Origin: G965277745 sp965277745
GTDB taxonomy: Bacteria > Pseudomonadota > Gammaproteobacteria > Cardiobacteriales > Cardiobacteriaceae
Length of the DNA stretch: 64,000 nucleotides
NCBI GenBank assembly: GCA_965277745.1
Contig: OZ255837.1
Span: forward strand, 1,116,001 to 1,180,000
Direction of reading: 5' to 3'
How positions within the stretch are numbered: the first letter of the stretch is position 1; every line of letters begins with the position of its first letter. The translations under genes and the position numbers were made by a program. The notes under the pieces are model-generated. The model was not told the DNA's origin. It saw only the letters and a list, made by a program, of their open reading frames with translations, and searched no databases. Below, one piece after another: positions 35,373-44,669 of the stretch.

Positions 35373-35401
35373 TTGACTTTGCTTGATAATTTATCTATAA
35401 T
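35373..35401 (+). promoter_or_regulatory. Strong promoter of the alpha group (rpsM-rpsK-rpsD-rpoA-rplQ)
   Basis: TTGACT at 35373-35378 and a perfect TATAAT at 35396-35401, spaced 17 bp, 27 bp before rpsM. It starts 8 bp after the rpmJ stop. The short leader (about 20 nt) leaves little room for the S4-binding pseudoknot that controls the E. coli alpha operon from that promoter. Confidence 0.8.
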
Positions 35402-35428
35402 CTGCGCCCTTCATCACGAGGAGTAAGT

Positions 35429-35785
35429 ATGGCTCGTATTGCTGGCATCAATGTGCCCAGCCAAAAACATGCGGTAATCGCGTTGACCGCAATCTACGGT
35501 ATCGGGTCGGCACGGGCGAAAGCGATCTGTGCAAAGGCCAATGTCGCGCCGGAGAAGAAGATTCGTGACCTGAAGGACAGTGAAGTCGATGCGCTGCGTC
35601 AGGTCGTCGGCGACTATCGTGTCGAAGGCGATCTTCGTCGTCAGGTTTCCATGGATATCAAGCGCTTGATGGATCTCGGTTGTTTTCGCGGCCTGCGTCA
35701 TCGGCGCAGTTTGCCGGTGCGCGGTCAGCGTACCAAAACCAATGCGCGCACCCGCAAGGGACCGCGTCGTCCGATCAAGCGTTAA
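35429..35785 (+). CDS. rpsM: Ribosomal protein S13
   Basis: 118 residues, standard. S13 contacts the P-site tRNA and forms bridges to L5. It begins MARIAGINVPSQKHAVIALT and has the conserved GLRHRRSLPVRGQRTKTNAR and basic tail. GAGGAG precedes the ATG. First gene of the alpha group. Confidence 0.97.
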   Translation: MARIAGINVPSQKHAVIALTAIYGIGSARAKAICAKANVAPEKKIRDLKDSEVDALRQVVGDYRVEGDLRRQVSMDIKRLMDLGCFRGLRHRRSLPVRGQRTKTNARTRKGPRRPIKR

Positions 35786-35800
35786 TCGAGAGAGAACAGT

Positions 35801-36199
35801 ATGGCTAAAGCTGCGGGTAGACCGAAAAACGTAAAAAAGAAAACAAAGCGCGTCGTGGTGGATGCCGTCGCGCATGTTCATGCATCGTTCAATAACACGA
35901 TCGTAACTATCACCGATGGTCAGGGCAATACCCTTTCCTGGGCGACTGCCGGGGGATCGGGGTTTCGCGGATCGCGTAAAAGTACCCCGTTTGCCGCTCA
36001 AGTCGCGGCGGAGCGCGCCGGCACGGCCGCCAAGGAATATGGCGTGCAAAATCTCGACGTCACGATCAAAGGGCCGGGTCCGGGACGGGAATCCGCCGTG
36101 CGCGCGCTCAATGCGGGTGGATTTAACATTCACAGCATTACCGACGTGACGCCAATTCCGCACAATGGTTGTCGTCCACCGAAAAAACGTCGTGTCTAA
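35801..36199 (+). CDS. rpsK: Ribosomal protein S11
   Basis: 132 residues (129 in E. coli). S11 lies on the 30S platform near the Shine-Dalgarno helix. It contains HVHASFNNTIVTITDGQGN, GGSGFRGSRKSTPFAAQVA and the end PIPHNGCRPPKKRRV. Located 15 bp after rpsM and 16 bp before rpsD. Confidence 0.97.
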   Translation: MAKAAGRPKNVKKKTKRVVVDAVAHVHASFNNTIVTITDGQGNTLSWATAGGSGFRGSRKSTPFAAQVAAERAGTAAKEYGVQNLDVTIKGPGPGRESAVRALNAGGFNIHSITDVTPIPHNGCRPPKKRRV

Positions 36200-36215
36200 G
36201 GAGAGAAAGTAAATC

Positions 36216-36836
36216 ATGGCGAGATATATTGGTCCCAAGTGCCGCCTGGCACGACGAGAAGGTACGGATCTTGAACTGAAATCCGCGCTGCGTCCGCTCG
36301 AATCGAAATGTAACATGAATTCTGTACCGGGGCAGCACGGCACGCGTCGTGACCGCTTGTCCGATTACGGCGGCCAATTGCGCGAAAAACAGAAAGTAAA
36401 ACGTATCTATGGCGTCCTCGAACGCCAGTTCCGCAACTACTATAAAAAAGCCGCGCGGCAAAAAGGCGCCACGGGTGAAAACCTGCTGCAATTTCTCGAA
36501 CGGCGGCTGGACAATGTCGTGTTTCGGATGGGCTACGGCGCTACCCGGGCGGAATCACGCCAATTGGTTTCCCATGGTGCGATCGAGGTCAATGGTCAGC
36601 GGGTCAGTATCGCTTCCTACCAGGTGCGGGCGGAAGATGTGGTAGGGGTGCGGGAGAAATCGCGTCGTCAGCTGCGCATCCAGAGTGCGCTCGAAATTGC
36701 CGCACAGCGCGGTTTTGTCGATTGGGTGGAAGTCGATACCGTCAAGATGAGCGGTTGCTTCAAGCGCATCCCGGAACGAATTGATCTTTCCGCTAATATC
36801 AACGAATCACTGGTGGTGGAACTTTACTCGAAGTGA
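36216..36836 (+). CDS. rpsD: Ribosomal protein S4
   Basis: 206 residues, as in E. coli. S4 nucleates 30S body assembly, takes part in mRNA entry with S3 and S5, and in E. coli represses the alpha operon. It starts MARYIGPKCRLARREGTDL; the S4 RNA-binding domain is visible as LDNVVFRMGYGATRAESRQL followed by HGAIEVNGQRV. No N-terminal zinc cysteines. AAGGAGA precedes the ATG by 10 bases. Confidence 0.98.
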   Translation: MARYIGPKCRLARREGTDLELKSALRPLESKCNMNSVPGQHGTRRDRLSDYGGQLREKQKVKRIYGVLERQFRNYYKKAARQKGATGENLLQFLERRLDNVVFRMGYGATRAESRQLVSHGAIEVNGQRVSIASYQVRAEDVVGVREKSRRQLRIQSALEIAAQRGFVDWVEVDTVKMSGCFKRIPERIDLSANINESLVVELYSK

Positions 36837-36872
36837 TTCTTTTCTTGGATTCATTTATGTACAGGTGTTGGT

Positions 36873-37835
36873 ATGTCGCTATCTGAATTATTGACTCCCC
36901 GAATCGTCCAAATCAAGGAAATCGGCCCGAATACTTCTCGTATTATGCTCGAACCCCTTGAGCGTGGCTTCGGTTATACGCTGGGAACGGCCATGCGTCG
37001 CGTTCTCCTGTCTTTGATCGAGGGCGCGGCGATTACCGAATGTAACATCGAGGGGGTATTGCATGAATATTCTGGCATCGACGGAGTCAAAGAAGACGTA
37101 ATCGACGTGTTGCTCAATTTGAAGGGTGTTGCGCTTAGTATGCCGGATCTCGACCGTGCCGAAATCAGGCTGTCCGTTGCCGAGGCAGGCCCCGTAACCG
37201 CCGGTCATTTCCAGTTGCCGGCGGGGGTCAAGATCGTCAATCCAGACTGCGTGATCGCCCATTTGACCGAGAACGTGCCATTTACTCTGACTGCCGTCGT
37301 TGAAAAAGGCCGCGGTTATCGCGTGGTCAGTCAAGTTGACGAAGAAGAGGAAAGTGTCAAATCAAATGTCTTGCGCCTCGATGCCACATTCACGCCGGTA
37401 CGACGTATCGCGTATCGCGTTGAGCAGGCGCGGGTGAAACAGCGTACCGATCTTGACAAACTGATTATCGACATCGAGTCCAACGGAACGATTGATCCAG
37501 AGCAGGCGATCCGCGACGCCGCGAGGATTTTGCACGCGCAACTCCAGGTGTTTGTCGATCTCGAATCGACAGAAAGCGAAAATGAAGAGCAAGAACAAGT
37601 CTACATCGATCCCGTCCTTCTACGCCCGGTCGATGATCTCGAACTCACGGTCCGTTCGGCGAACTGTCTGAAAGCGGAAAAGATCAACAATATCGCTGAC
37701 TTGGTTCGCTGTACGGAGGTCGAATTGTTGAAAACGCCGAATTTGGGCAAAAAATCGCTCAATGAAATCAAGGAAGTCCTCGCCGCCCACAATCTCGAAT
37801 TGGGCATGGATATTGACAATTGGCCGCAGGATTAG
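36873..37835 (+). CDS. rpoA: RNA polymerase alpha subunit
   Basis: 320 residues (329 in E. coli). The N-terminal domain (to about 230) dimerises and assembles beta and beta'; it contains LEPLERGFGYTLGTAMRRVL and EGVLHEYSGIDGVKEDVIDV. After a Glu-rich linker (ESENEEQEQ) the C-terminal domain reads SANCLKAEKINNIADLV and KTPNLGKKSLNEIKEVL, the surface that contacts UP elements and activators. It lies between rpsD and rplQ. Confidence 0.98.
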   Translation: MSLSELLTPRIVQIKEIGPNTSRIMLEPLERGFGYTLGTAMRRVLLSLIEGAAITECNIEGVLHEYSGIDGVKEDVIDVLLNLKGVALSMPDLDRAEIRLSVAEAGPVTAGHFQLPAGVKIVNPDCVIAHLTENVPFTLTAVVEKGRGYRVVSQVDEEEESVKSNVLRLDATFTPVRRIAYRVEQARVKQRTDLDKLIIDIESNGTIDPEQAIRDAARILHAQLQVFVDLESTESENEEQEQVYIDPVLLRPVDDLELTVRSANCLKAEKINNIADLVRCTEVELLKTPNLGKKSLNEIKEVLAAHNLELGMDIDNWPQD

Positions 37836-37861
37836 GATCGGCTGTCCATCTGGAGTAACGA

Positions 37862-38236
37862 ATGAGACATAAACTATCCGGGCGAAAATTCAACCGCACC
37901 AGTGCCCATCGTCGTGCGATGTTCAAGAATATGTCCGTGTCTTTGATCGAACACGAACTGATCAAGACGACCTTGCCCAAGGCAAAAGACTTACGGCGCG
38001 TGATCGAACCGATCATTACCCACGCGAAACGTCACGATACGGTCGCGGGGCGCCGTTTGGCTTTCTCACGCTTGCGCGATCGTGATGCCGTGCAAAAGCT
38101 GTTCGGCGAATTGGCGCCGCGTTACAAGGAACGCTCGGGCGGCTACGTACGCATTCTCAAATGCGGCTTTCGTTCTGGGGATCAGGCGCCGATGGCCTAC
38201 GTCGAGCTTGTCGATCGTCCCCTCGAGGTCACCTAA
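37862..38236 (+). CDS. rplQ: Ribosomal protein L17
   Basis: 124 residues (127 in E. coli). L17 lies near the tunnel exit. It begins MRHKLSGRKFNRTSAHRRAM and has ITHAKRHDTVAGRRLAFSRL. GGAG precedes the ATG. It ends the ribosomal block; the next 92 bp contain no clear terminator, so readthrough into hemH is possible. Confidence 0.97.
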   Translation: MRHKLSGRKFNRTSAHRRAMFKNMSVSLIEHELIKTTLPKAKDLRRVIEPIITHAKRHDTVAGRRLAFSRLRDRDAVQKLFGELAPRYKERSGGYVRILKCGFRSGDQAPMAYVELVDRPLEVT

Positions 38237-38328
38237 AGTGCACGCCGGATCTTGCTCCGGGTAAGGAGATCTTTCTGCCGCATCCGCGCCATTTGCGTGT
38301 GCGTTTCAATGAAAAAGCGGTGGTTTTC

Positions 38329-39420
38329 ATGCTCAAACATCTTGCCCGCCGCAGTGCTGTGCTGCTCGTCAACCTCGGCTCACCCGCCGAACCGACGACA
38401 CCGGCGTTGCGCGCGTATCTGGCGGAATTTCTCTCTGATCCGCGGGTGATCGACCTGCCGCGTTGGCAGTGGTGGCCAATCCTTTACGGAATCATTCTGC
38501 GGCGGCGCCCGAAGCGCTCGGCGGCTTTGTATCGCAAGATTTGGCTTGCTGAAGGCGCGCCGCTTCTCGTCATCACGTGCCGTCAGCGTGATGCCCTTGC
38601 CGAGAAACTAAGACATTGTGGACATGAAGAAATCCTTGTCGAGTATGCCATGCGCTATGGCGAGCCTTCGATCGCTAGCCGTCTTGCCGCACTGAAAGCG
38701 CGGGGCGTCGATCAAGTGCTGGTGATCCCGATGTATCCGCAATACGCCGATTCCACAACCGCGAGTGTTTTCGACGGTGTGGCTCAGGCGCTCGCCCGAA
38801 CACGTTATCTTCCCGAAGTGCGCTTCGTTCATCATTGGCACGATGACCCGCACTACATCTCCGCCCTTGCCGCCTCGTTTGCCGAACACTGTGCGCAACA
38901 CGGACAGCCGGAGCGCCTGTTGCTGTCATTTCATGGCGTCCCGCGGCGCTATCTTGACAGCGGCGATCCCTATTTTTGTTTCTGCCATCGCACGGCGCGT
39001 CTTCTAACGCGCGCACTGGACTTTCCGGCGCAGCGGAGTCAACTGGTGTTTCAGTCGCGTTTCGGGCGCGAGGAATGGCTGAAACCCTACGCGGATGAAA
39101 CGCTCGTCAGCCTGGCGGCGCAGGGGGTAAAACATATTGCCGTGATGTGTCCGGGATTTGTCGCGGATTGTCTGGAAACCCTGGAGGAAATGGCGATCGC
39201 CAATCGCGCCCTGTTTCTTGACCATGGAGGTGAACGCTATGACTATATTGCCGCCCTCAATGATTCGCCGGCGCAGATCGATCTCCTTTACCGTCTGATT
39301 TGCAGACATACACAGGACTGGCCGCGCTTTGCCCACGGCGCGACAACCGATGCCGAAGCGGCGGCGATGGCGGATCGGCGGGCGCGGAGCTGGCAAGCCA
39401 CGCAGCGGGCGATGGAATGA
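38329..39420 (+). CDS. hemH: Ferrochelatase
   Basis: HemH inserts ferrous iron into protoporphyrin IX, the last step of haem synthesis. I place the start at ATG 38329 (MLKHLARRSAVLLVNLGSP), 363 residues, long relative to E. coli (320) but usual elsewhere in proteobacteria; a longer open frame overlaps rplQ and is not HemH-like. The active-site His is H202 in LLSFHGVPRRY, followed by YFCFCHRTARLL, and the conserved acidic site is in CPGFVADCLETLEE (E283). The end overlaps the next gene in ATGA. It follows rplQ by 92 bp. Confidence 0.95.
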   Translation: MLKHLARRSAVLLVNLGSPAEPTTPALRAYLAEFLSDPRVIDLPRWQWWPILYGIILRRRPKRSAALYRKIWLAEGAPLLVITCRQRDALAEKLRHCGHEEILVEYAMRYGEPSIASRLAALKARGVDQVLVIPMYPQYADSTTASVFDGVAQALARTRYLPEVRFVHHWHDDPHYISALAASFAEHCAQHGQPERLLLSFHGVPRRYLDSGDPYFCFCHRTARLLTRALDFPAQRSQLVFQSRFGREEWLKPYADETLVSLAAQGVKHIAVMCPGFVADCLETLEEMAIANRALFLDHGGERYDYIAALNDSPAQIDLLYRLICRHTQDWPRFAHGATTDAEAAAMADRRARSWQATQRAME

Positions 39421-40268
39421 GCGAACGGAGGATTCTCATTACCGGCTGTTCCAGCGGTATCGGTCTAGCCGCCGCGAAAACATTGCACAAACGCGGCTGG
39501 CGTGTGTTTGCCAGCGCTAGGGACGCGGGGGAGGTACAGCGCCTGCGCGCCTATGGACTTGAGGCGGTGCAGCTCGATCTGGCCTCGCCGGATTCGATTT
39601 CCATGGCCCTCGACTGGGTATTCAAGCGCACCCAAGGGCGACTCGATGCGTTGTTTAACAACGGGTCATTCGCCATTCCCTGCGCGTTGGAAGACATGAG
39701 CCGCGCCGCGCTGGCCAGTCAACTCGATCATGGCTTACTTGGCTGGCACGATTTGACCGTGCGTGTGTTACCCTATATGCGCCGACAGGGACACGGGCGA
39801 ATCGTCCAGAACAGTTCCGTGCTCGGGCTGGTATCACTGCCTTACAACGGTGCCTACAGTGCAATGAAATATGCCTTGGAAGCGCTAAGCGATGCCTTGC
39901 GTCAGGAATTGCGCGGCAGCGGGATTTACGTCAGCCTGATCGAGCCCGGGCCGATCCGTACCCGTTTTCACGAGAACGCCATGGCGCAGTTCGGACATTG
40001 GATCGATGCGAACGAGAGCCTGCACAAACTGGCCTACCTCAATCTGCTGCACCGTCTGGAAAGCACAAGACCGGCGCCATTCACCTTGCCGCCGAAAGCG
40101 GTGGTCGCGCGCTTGGTCCATGCGCTCGAGTCCCCGCGTCCGAAAGCCCGCTATTATGTGACCCACGCGACCTGGCTTCTGGCCATGTGCAAACGTCTTT
40201 TACCAACGCGGTGGATGGACGCGCTGATCCGTCGTCTCGCGGCGCGTGAAAATCGTCATTATCGATAA
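39417..40268 (+). CDS. Short-chain dehydrogenase/reductase (classical SDR, YbbO-like)
   Basis: 283 residues from ATG 39417, coupled to hemH by a 4-base overlap. The dinucleotide motif TGCSSGIG is at residues 9-16, the structural NNAG motif reads NNGS (81-84), the catalytic Ser is in QNSSVLG, and Y147 and K151 are in YSAMK. The C-terminal part with HYSHPKP-like basic stretches matches the longer SDRs related to E. coli YbbO. Such enzymes reduce aldehydes or ketones with NADPH; the substrate is unknown. Coupling to hemH may be only positional. Confidence 0.85.
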   Translation: MSERRILITGCSSGIGLAAAKTLHKRGWRVFASARDAGEVQRLRAYGLEAVQLDLASPDSISMALDWVFKRTQGRLDALFNNGSFAIPCALEDMSRAALASQLDHGLLGWHDLTVRVLPYMRRQGHGRIVQNSSVLGLVSLPYNGAYSAMKYALEALSDALRQELRGSGIYVSLIEPGPIRTRFHENAMAQFGHWIDANESLHKLAYLNLLHRLESTRPAPFTLPPKAVVARLVHALESPRPKARYYVTHATWLLAMCKRLLPTRWMDALIRRLAARENRHYR

Positions 40269-40785
40269 GGCGATCGAAAACCGCCGTGTGGTAAGTACAA
40301 TGCGGTGGGGAAGTGTCTTCGCGAGTCGTCGTGGCCCATTGCGCCGCTTGGCTTGAGGATGGCGTCGCGTACGAGAAAAAACAGGCGCGGCGTGACACCG
40401 GACAACTTTTCGCTCAGCTTGAAGCCGGAGAACGCGAATTCGCAAGCGTCGCAAAGGACGAACGTGATTGAACTCCTTGGTAAACGCCCTGTTTTCGGGC
40501 TGGTGAAGGGGGATGGAGGCGTCCCCGCGGTTATGACTGCCAGCGGGCGAAGTAAAATGAACCGACCTGCCGGGTCTATGATGAACGAGTTCCGCCGCCC
40601 TTCGTGCCGCCAGTCGAGATCGTCTCCCGTAATCGCCTTGACCTACGAGCCGCGAATCACGGTCGAACCGTTCGCTGGCAAAGTCATCGTCCCCTTTTCT
40701 CCGTAAGCCTGCGGCTCGCGCCCTGACTGGAAGAGATATCCAGGCTTGCGTATATTTATCCTGTCTTGAGTAAAAGAAGACGTGG
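40269..40785. other. 517-bp stretch with no recognisable gene
   Basis: Several frames are open for 100-200 codons on both strands but none reads like a known protein. A plus-strand frame gives AAWLEDGVAYEKKQARRD near 40330-40470 before stopping, and a minus-strand frame from about 40595 to 40300 gives SFIIDPAGRFILLRPL. Either might be a decayed gene. The segment directly before 40786 has AT-rich bases (tatatttatcctg) that could be a promoter for the methyltransferase. Confidence 0.3.
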
Positions 40786-41410
40786 ATGGACGACAAAGTT
40801 GCATCGGTGCTCGACGCCTACCACCAGCGCATGCGCGAGGAGCGCGAGCAAAAAAAAGAATGAATCCGAGGCGAACCGCGAGGAACAACGCAACCGACGC
40901 CTGCTGGCGGTCGGTCCGTACACCGGTCAAATCATCAACATCTTGGCCAAGAGCCTGGTAAATCCCACGATCCTGGAGATCGGCACTTCCTATTGCTATT
41001 CCGGTATCTGGCTGGCCGAGGCCGCCTGTGCCGCCGGCGGTAGGCTGATCACGCTGGAAAAGCAAGCGTACAAGTCCGCCTATGCCCGCGAGATGTCGTA
41101 CAAGGCGGGCTTAGCCGGCCATGTAAATTTTCAGGTCGGTGACGCGCTCGACCTGATCGCGGTATTGCCGCCCGGGGGCATCGACTTCGTCCTCCTCGAT
41201 ATCTATACGGGCTTCCATATCCCTTGCCTCGAGGCCTTCTATCCGAAGTTGAATCCCGGGGCGATTGTTGTCACCGACAACATGCTGCGCCCGATCGATG
41301 AGAGCATGCAGCGCTACGCCGAGGCTGTGCGCGCCAAACCGTTCATCGAAAACGTCCTCCTGCCGGTCGGCTCCGGTATCGAAGTCAGCCGCTTCACCGG
41401 CGCCGCTTAG
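40786..41410 (+). pseudogene. Class I SAM-dependent O-methyltransferase, frameshifted in a poly-A tract
   Basis: ATG 40786 opens MDDKVASVLDAYHQRMREE, but this frame stops at 40861-40863 just after eight consecutive A (40850-40857). The frame one base over continues NESEANREEQRNRRLLAVGP and runs to 41410 with a clear SAM-binding segment ILEIGTSYCYSGIWLAEA and FVLLDIYTGFHIPCLE, as in O-methyltransferases. With seven A instead of eight the whole gene would be one frame of 207 residues. It is either a recent pseudogene, a sequencing error, or a gene rescued by slippage on the A run. The remaining reading frame is otherwise undamaged, so the change is young. Substrate unknown. Confidence 0.8.
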
Positions 41411-41528
41411 CTGTCGTGTCCCTCGTAAATATATTCCAACTAGAACCTTCAGACTGATACATTGTAGGGCCCTGCTTCTTGATGTAGTCAAAGCGAAGCG
41501 TCTGTCACCGGAGACCAGGAGTTGGCAA

Positions 41529-42523
41529 ATGAATATTCGGCTACACAGAAATGCCAGAACCACGCCAGCGATTCGCATGGAAATACAACGGGCTCCAAGC
41601 TCGATCAGTGACCGATCTCTGGCCAGAAAGTACAACTTGCGGCGTGCGACCATGGGTCAATGGCGCAAGCGCAACACGGTGGAAGACGGTTCACACCGTC
41701 CTCACAAGCTGCATACACAGCTCAGTCCCGCTGAAGAATGACTGGTGGTTGAGATTCGCAAATTGTTCTTTCTTTCGTTAGATGACTTATTGGTGGTGGT
41801 CCATGAGTTCATCAATCAAAGGTATCGCGCTCGGGCCTGGACCGTTGCTTACGCCGCCACGGCGTCTCGAATCTCAAAGTGCTGATACACGCTCAGCAAG
41901 CTGATGAGCCAAAAGCGAAACCCGAGAAGAAAACATTCAAAGAGTACCAGCCGGGCTTTGTTCACATTGATGGGAAGTACCTACCCAAAATGGCTGACGA
42001 ACCCAAGCGGCGTTACCTATTTGCCGCGATTGATCGAGCCACACGCTGGGTGTACGTGGAGTTACTCGACGACAAAAGCGCCGTCAGTGCCAAAGGGTTC
42101 CTTGAACGGTTAATCGAACAGGCGCCCATGAAGATTCAGAAGGTTTTAACAGACAATGGCAAGGAGTTCACAGATCGATTTGTCGCCACTGGGGAGTGCA
42201 AGGCTACCGGTAACCATATATTTGATCAAGTATGCAGTATCAATGGCATTGAGCACCGTCTGATCAGGCCTTGACACCCGCAAACGAACGGCATGATCGA
42301 ACGATTCAATGGCCGAATCGGTGACATACTCAATACCACACGCTTTGACAGTTCGCAGGAACTGGAACAAACGCTGATCGACTATGCCAAGCGATATAAT
42401 CACTTCATGCCACAGAAGGCACTGAACCGGAGCCCGTCTGTAGATGCTTTGAAAAAATGGCAAAAGACTCATCCAGAGTTATTTCGAAAGCATGTTTATA
42501 AACTCACGGGACTTGACACTTAG
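41529..42523 (+). pseudogene. IS481-family transposase, decayed copy 1
   Basis: Starting at ATG 41529 the protein reads MNIRLHRNARTTPAIRMEIQ, an N-terminal helix-turn-helix ending in KWRK-like WRKRNTVEDGSH, then a TGA at 41739-41741. Translation would continue in the same frame (LDDLLVVVHEF), changes frame around 41815-41830 (RSGLDRCLRRHGVSNL), and enters the rve-type DDE domain: HIDGKYLPKM, FAAIDRATRWVYVE, LTDNGKEFTDR. A second stop, TGA at 42272-42274, interrupts just before HPQTNGMIERFNGR, and the C-terminus KHVYKLTGLDT ends at 42523. Two nonsense codons and one frameshift make it non-functional. I could not define the terminal repeats. Confidence 0.85.
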
Positions 42524-42960
42524 AGAAACGGGCGCCCGCCGCCGGGTAATCCCCGGCGTTGATATTTGGCGCCCATCGTACAGTCGATTGCGCCGCACAT
42601 TATCGTCTCCACGGATATGCTTTTCACGCGCGATGGCGCGTTCACTGTCGGGCGATGCCACCATGCGCGGTTCGTTGCCTTAACGAGACCACATCGACGG
42701 GACGGAAAACTTCCTTAGCCGGACCGGGGCGCGCTGTGACGGTTCAATGGCATCTCCGGGGACGTTTTTTCCGTTTCCCCAAGGGGTGCGTATGGCACTT
42801 CAATGGCAATGATCGTAAAATAGTCCCGCGAGCGATCGCGAAAGACGGACCGAAAAACGGACGAAAACCCAATCGGCGAGGGCCGTTTTTTCTTTTCCGT
42901 CCCCGGTGCATGATAATTTTACCAGACGATAATGCCTTTTTGCGCAAGGATTACTTGGCT
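42524..42960. other. 437-bp stretch between the IS481 remnant and folE2
   Basis: No gene recognised. The frame of folE2 stays open through it but reads as Arg/His-rich nonsense. An A-rich/T-rich inverted pair (GGACGAAAA near 42859, TTTTCCGTCC near 42894) brackets a small CGGC/GCCG stem followed by TTTTTT near 42890, which may be a weak terminator. AT-rich bases at 42910-42935 (ATAATTTTACC, GATAAT) may hold the folE2 promoter; I see no clean Zur-like palindrome. Confidence 0.35.
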
Positions 42961-43755
42961 ATGACAGATCATCCTCCAATTCCTGACGTCCAGGGGAAGT
43001 CCGACAAACGCGGCATCGCGATTACCCGTGTCGGTGTGCGTGACGTGCGCGTGCCGCTTGTGGTGGAAACCACCGCTGGCCGCTCTTTGCATACCGTCGC
43101 GCGGGCGGAAATGACCGTTTCCCTGCCTCATGACCAAAAGGGCACGCATATGTCGCGTTTCATCGACCTGCTCACCCGCACGCCCTCGCTTTCACTGCAA
43201 GGAATAGGAAAATTACACGGGGAAATGCTCGATCTCCTGCACGCCGAAGCGGGCACGATTGGACTGGAGTTTCCGTTTTTCCTGGGAAAAGCCGCGCCGG
43301 TCAGTGGCGTCGAAAGCCTGCTCGATTACGAGGTCCGTTGCGTGGTCGAAGGCGGACGCGACGACGCGCAGATGGAGGTCGAGGTGACGGTGCCGGTGAC
43401 CAGCCTGTGTCCGTGTTCCAAGGAAATTTCCCGCTATGGGGCGCATAATCAGCGCTCGCATATCTTCCTTGCCGCGTTGTATGATCCGGCAAAGCCGTTT
43501 TCCATCGAAGAATTGATCGTGATCGCGGAAAACGCGGCGTCTTGCCCGCTCTGGTCGTTGTTGAAACGCGCTGACGAAAAGTACGTGACAGAATATGCCT
43601 ATGACAATGCCAAATTCGTCGAAGACATCGTCCGCGATGTAGCAATTGTCCTCGATGGTGACGATCGCATTCAGCGTTATCGCGTCTTTTCTGAGAACCT
43701 GGAATCGATTCACAACCATTCCGCCTGCGCGCTGATCGAGCGCGATAAGCGTTAG
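42961..43755 (+). CDS. folE2: GTP cyclohydrolase FolE2 (type IB)
   Basis: FolE2 converts GTP to 7,8-dihydroneopterin triphosphate, first step of folate (and queuosine) synthesis. I start at ATG 42961 (MTDHPPIPDVQGKSDKRGI), with AAGGA 10 bases upstream, giving 264 residues; the longer open frame upstream is not conserved-looking. Active-site residues match the family: C150 in TSLCPCSKEIS, H162 in AHNQRSH, and a Glu in VIAENAASCPLW. Unlike FolE it does not depend on zinc, so in many bacteria it is a backup under zinc shortage. Here it stands isolated between two decayed IS481 copies. Confidence 0.92.
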   Translation: MTDHPPIPDVQGKSDKRGIAITRVGVRDVRVPLVVETTAGRSLHTVARAEMTVSLPHDQKGTHMSRFIDLLTRTPSLSLQGIGKLHGEMLDLLHAEAGTIGLEFPFFLGKAAPVSGVESLLDYEVRCVVEGGRDDAQMEVEVTVPVTSLCPCSKEISRYGAHNQRSHIFLAALYDPAKPFSIEELIVIAENAASCPLWSLLKRADEKYVTEYAYDNAKFVEDIVRDVAIVLDGDDRIQRYRVFSENLESIHNHSACALIERDKR

Positions 43756-43815
43756 CTGTTTGATCCCATCATGTAATGGAATGATTTATACGGATCCCTC
43801 AGCACGGAGGAACCT

Positions 43816-44542
43816 ATGGCACAAGTTTTACACGCAGGCGCCAAGACCACACACGCAGTCAGAGCGGAAATACAGCGATCGCAAGCTTCGATCGCGGCGT
43901 TAAGCAAGCGTTACGGCATCAATCCAAAGACCGTTTGCAAATGGAACAAGCGTCAGAGCGTTGAAGATGCCCCTATGGGACCCAAGAACCCTCGTTCAAC
44001 GGTTTCCCTCTCGAAGAAGAAGCCGCATGCGTTGCCTTGCTTCGTCATACCTTATTGCTTTTGGATGATTGTCTTTACGCCTTGCAACCGTCGATCCCGC
44101 ATCTCAGGCGCTCTTCGTTGATCGCAGCCGAGAGTGCCATGGCATCTCTCGGCTGCCTGACATGGATGGCGATAAGCCCAAGCGAGAGAAGTTCAAGCAA
44201 TACCCGATTGGATACTTTCACATCGACATGGCACACCTCAGAACACAAGAAGGCAAGCTCTATCTTTTTGTGGCCATTGATCGAACCAGCAAATTCGCTG
44301 TGGCACAGCGGGTGGAGAAAGCCAATCGCAAGACGGCGCGGAAATTCCTTGAACACTTACTCGAAGTGGTGCCCTACAAGATCCCCACGAACCTGACGGA
44401 TAACGGGATCGAGTTCGCCGAACGGCCCGGCAATCGCAGCAGCATCACGTGCAGCAAGATGCGTTTCGATTTGATCTGTGAGGCAAATGGCATTGCACAT
44501 CGCCTGAGCAAACCGAACCTTCAAATGCCGGGACCTAACACC
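43816..44542 (+). pseudogene. IS481-family transposase, decayed and truncated copy 2
   Basis: Opens at ATG 43816 behind GGAGG with MAQVLHAGAKTTHAVRAEIQ, then a helix-turn-helix SKRYGINPKTVCKWNKRQS. Frame changes are needed near 44000 (LEEEAACVALLRHTLLLLDD) and near 44120 (RECHGISRLPDMDGDKPKRE). The DDE region then reads FHIDMAHLRT, FVAIDRTSKFAVAQ and NLTDNGIEFAE, and stops being transposase-like after GIAHRLSKPN near 44520, so the last third, with the catalytic Glu, is missing. It is a different subtype from copy 1. The break leads directly into an acetyltransferase fragment in the same frame. Confidence 0.82.
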
Positions 44543-44669
44543 GCGCGTGGCCTCGGAATTGGACGACGGGTCTTGGCGGAACTCGAGGAAGTCGCGCGTC
44601 GAAAAGGCGTGGAGACCCTGTTGCTTGAAACCGGCGTTTACCAATACGAGGCCGTCGCGTTGCTCAACC
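44543..44669 (+). pseudogene. GNAT-family acetyltransferase fragment
   Basis: In the same frame as the truncated transposase the sequence turns into ARGLGIGRRVLAELEEVARR and then LLLETGVYQYEAVALL. RGxGIGRRVL is the acetyl-CoA binding motif A of GNAT enzymes, and LETG...EAVALL is the strand-helix that follows. Only about 40 residues are present: no start and no C-terminal end. Either the IS inserted into a GNAT gene or a deletion joined them. The chimeric open frame runs to 44746. Confidence 0.65.

Noticed and set aside
42559..42960. N-terminal extension of FolE2 by 134 residues
   Set aside because: Sequence is not FolE2-like, and ATG 42961 has a ribosome site and the normal family N-terminus.
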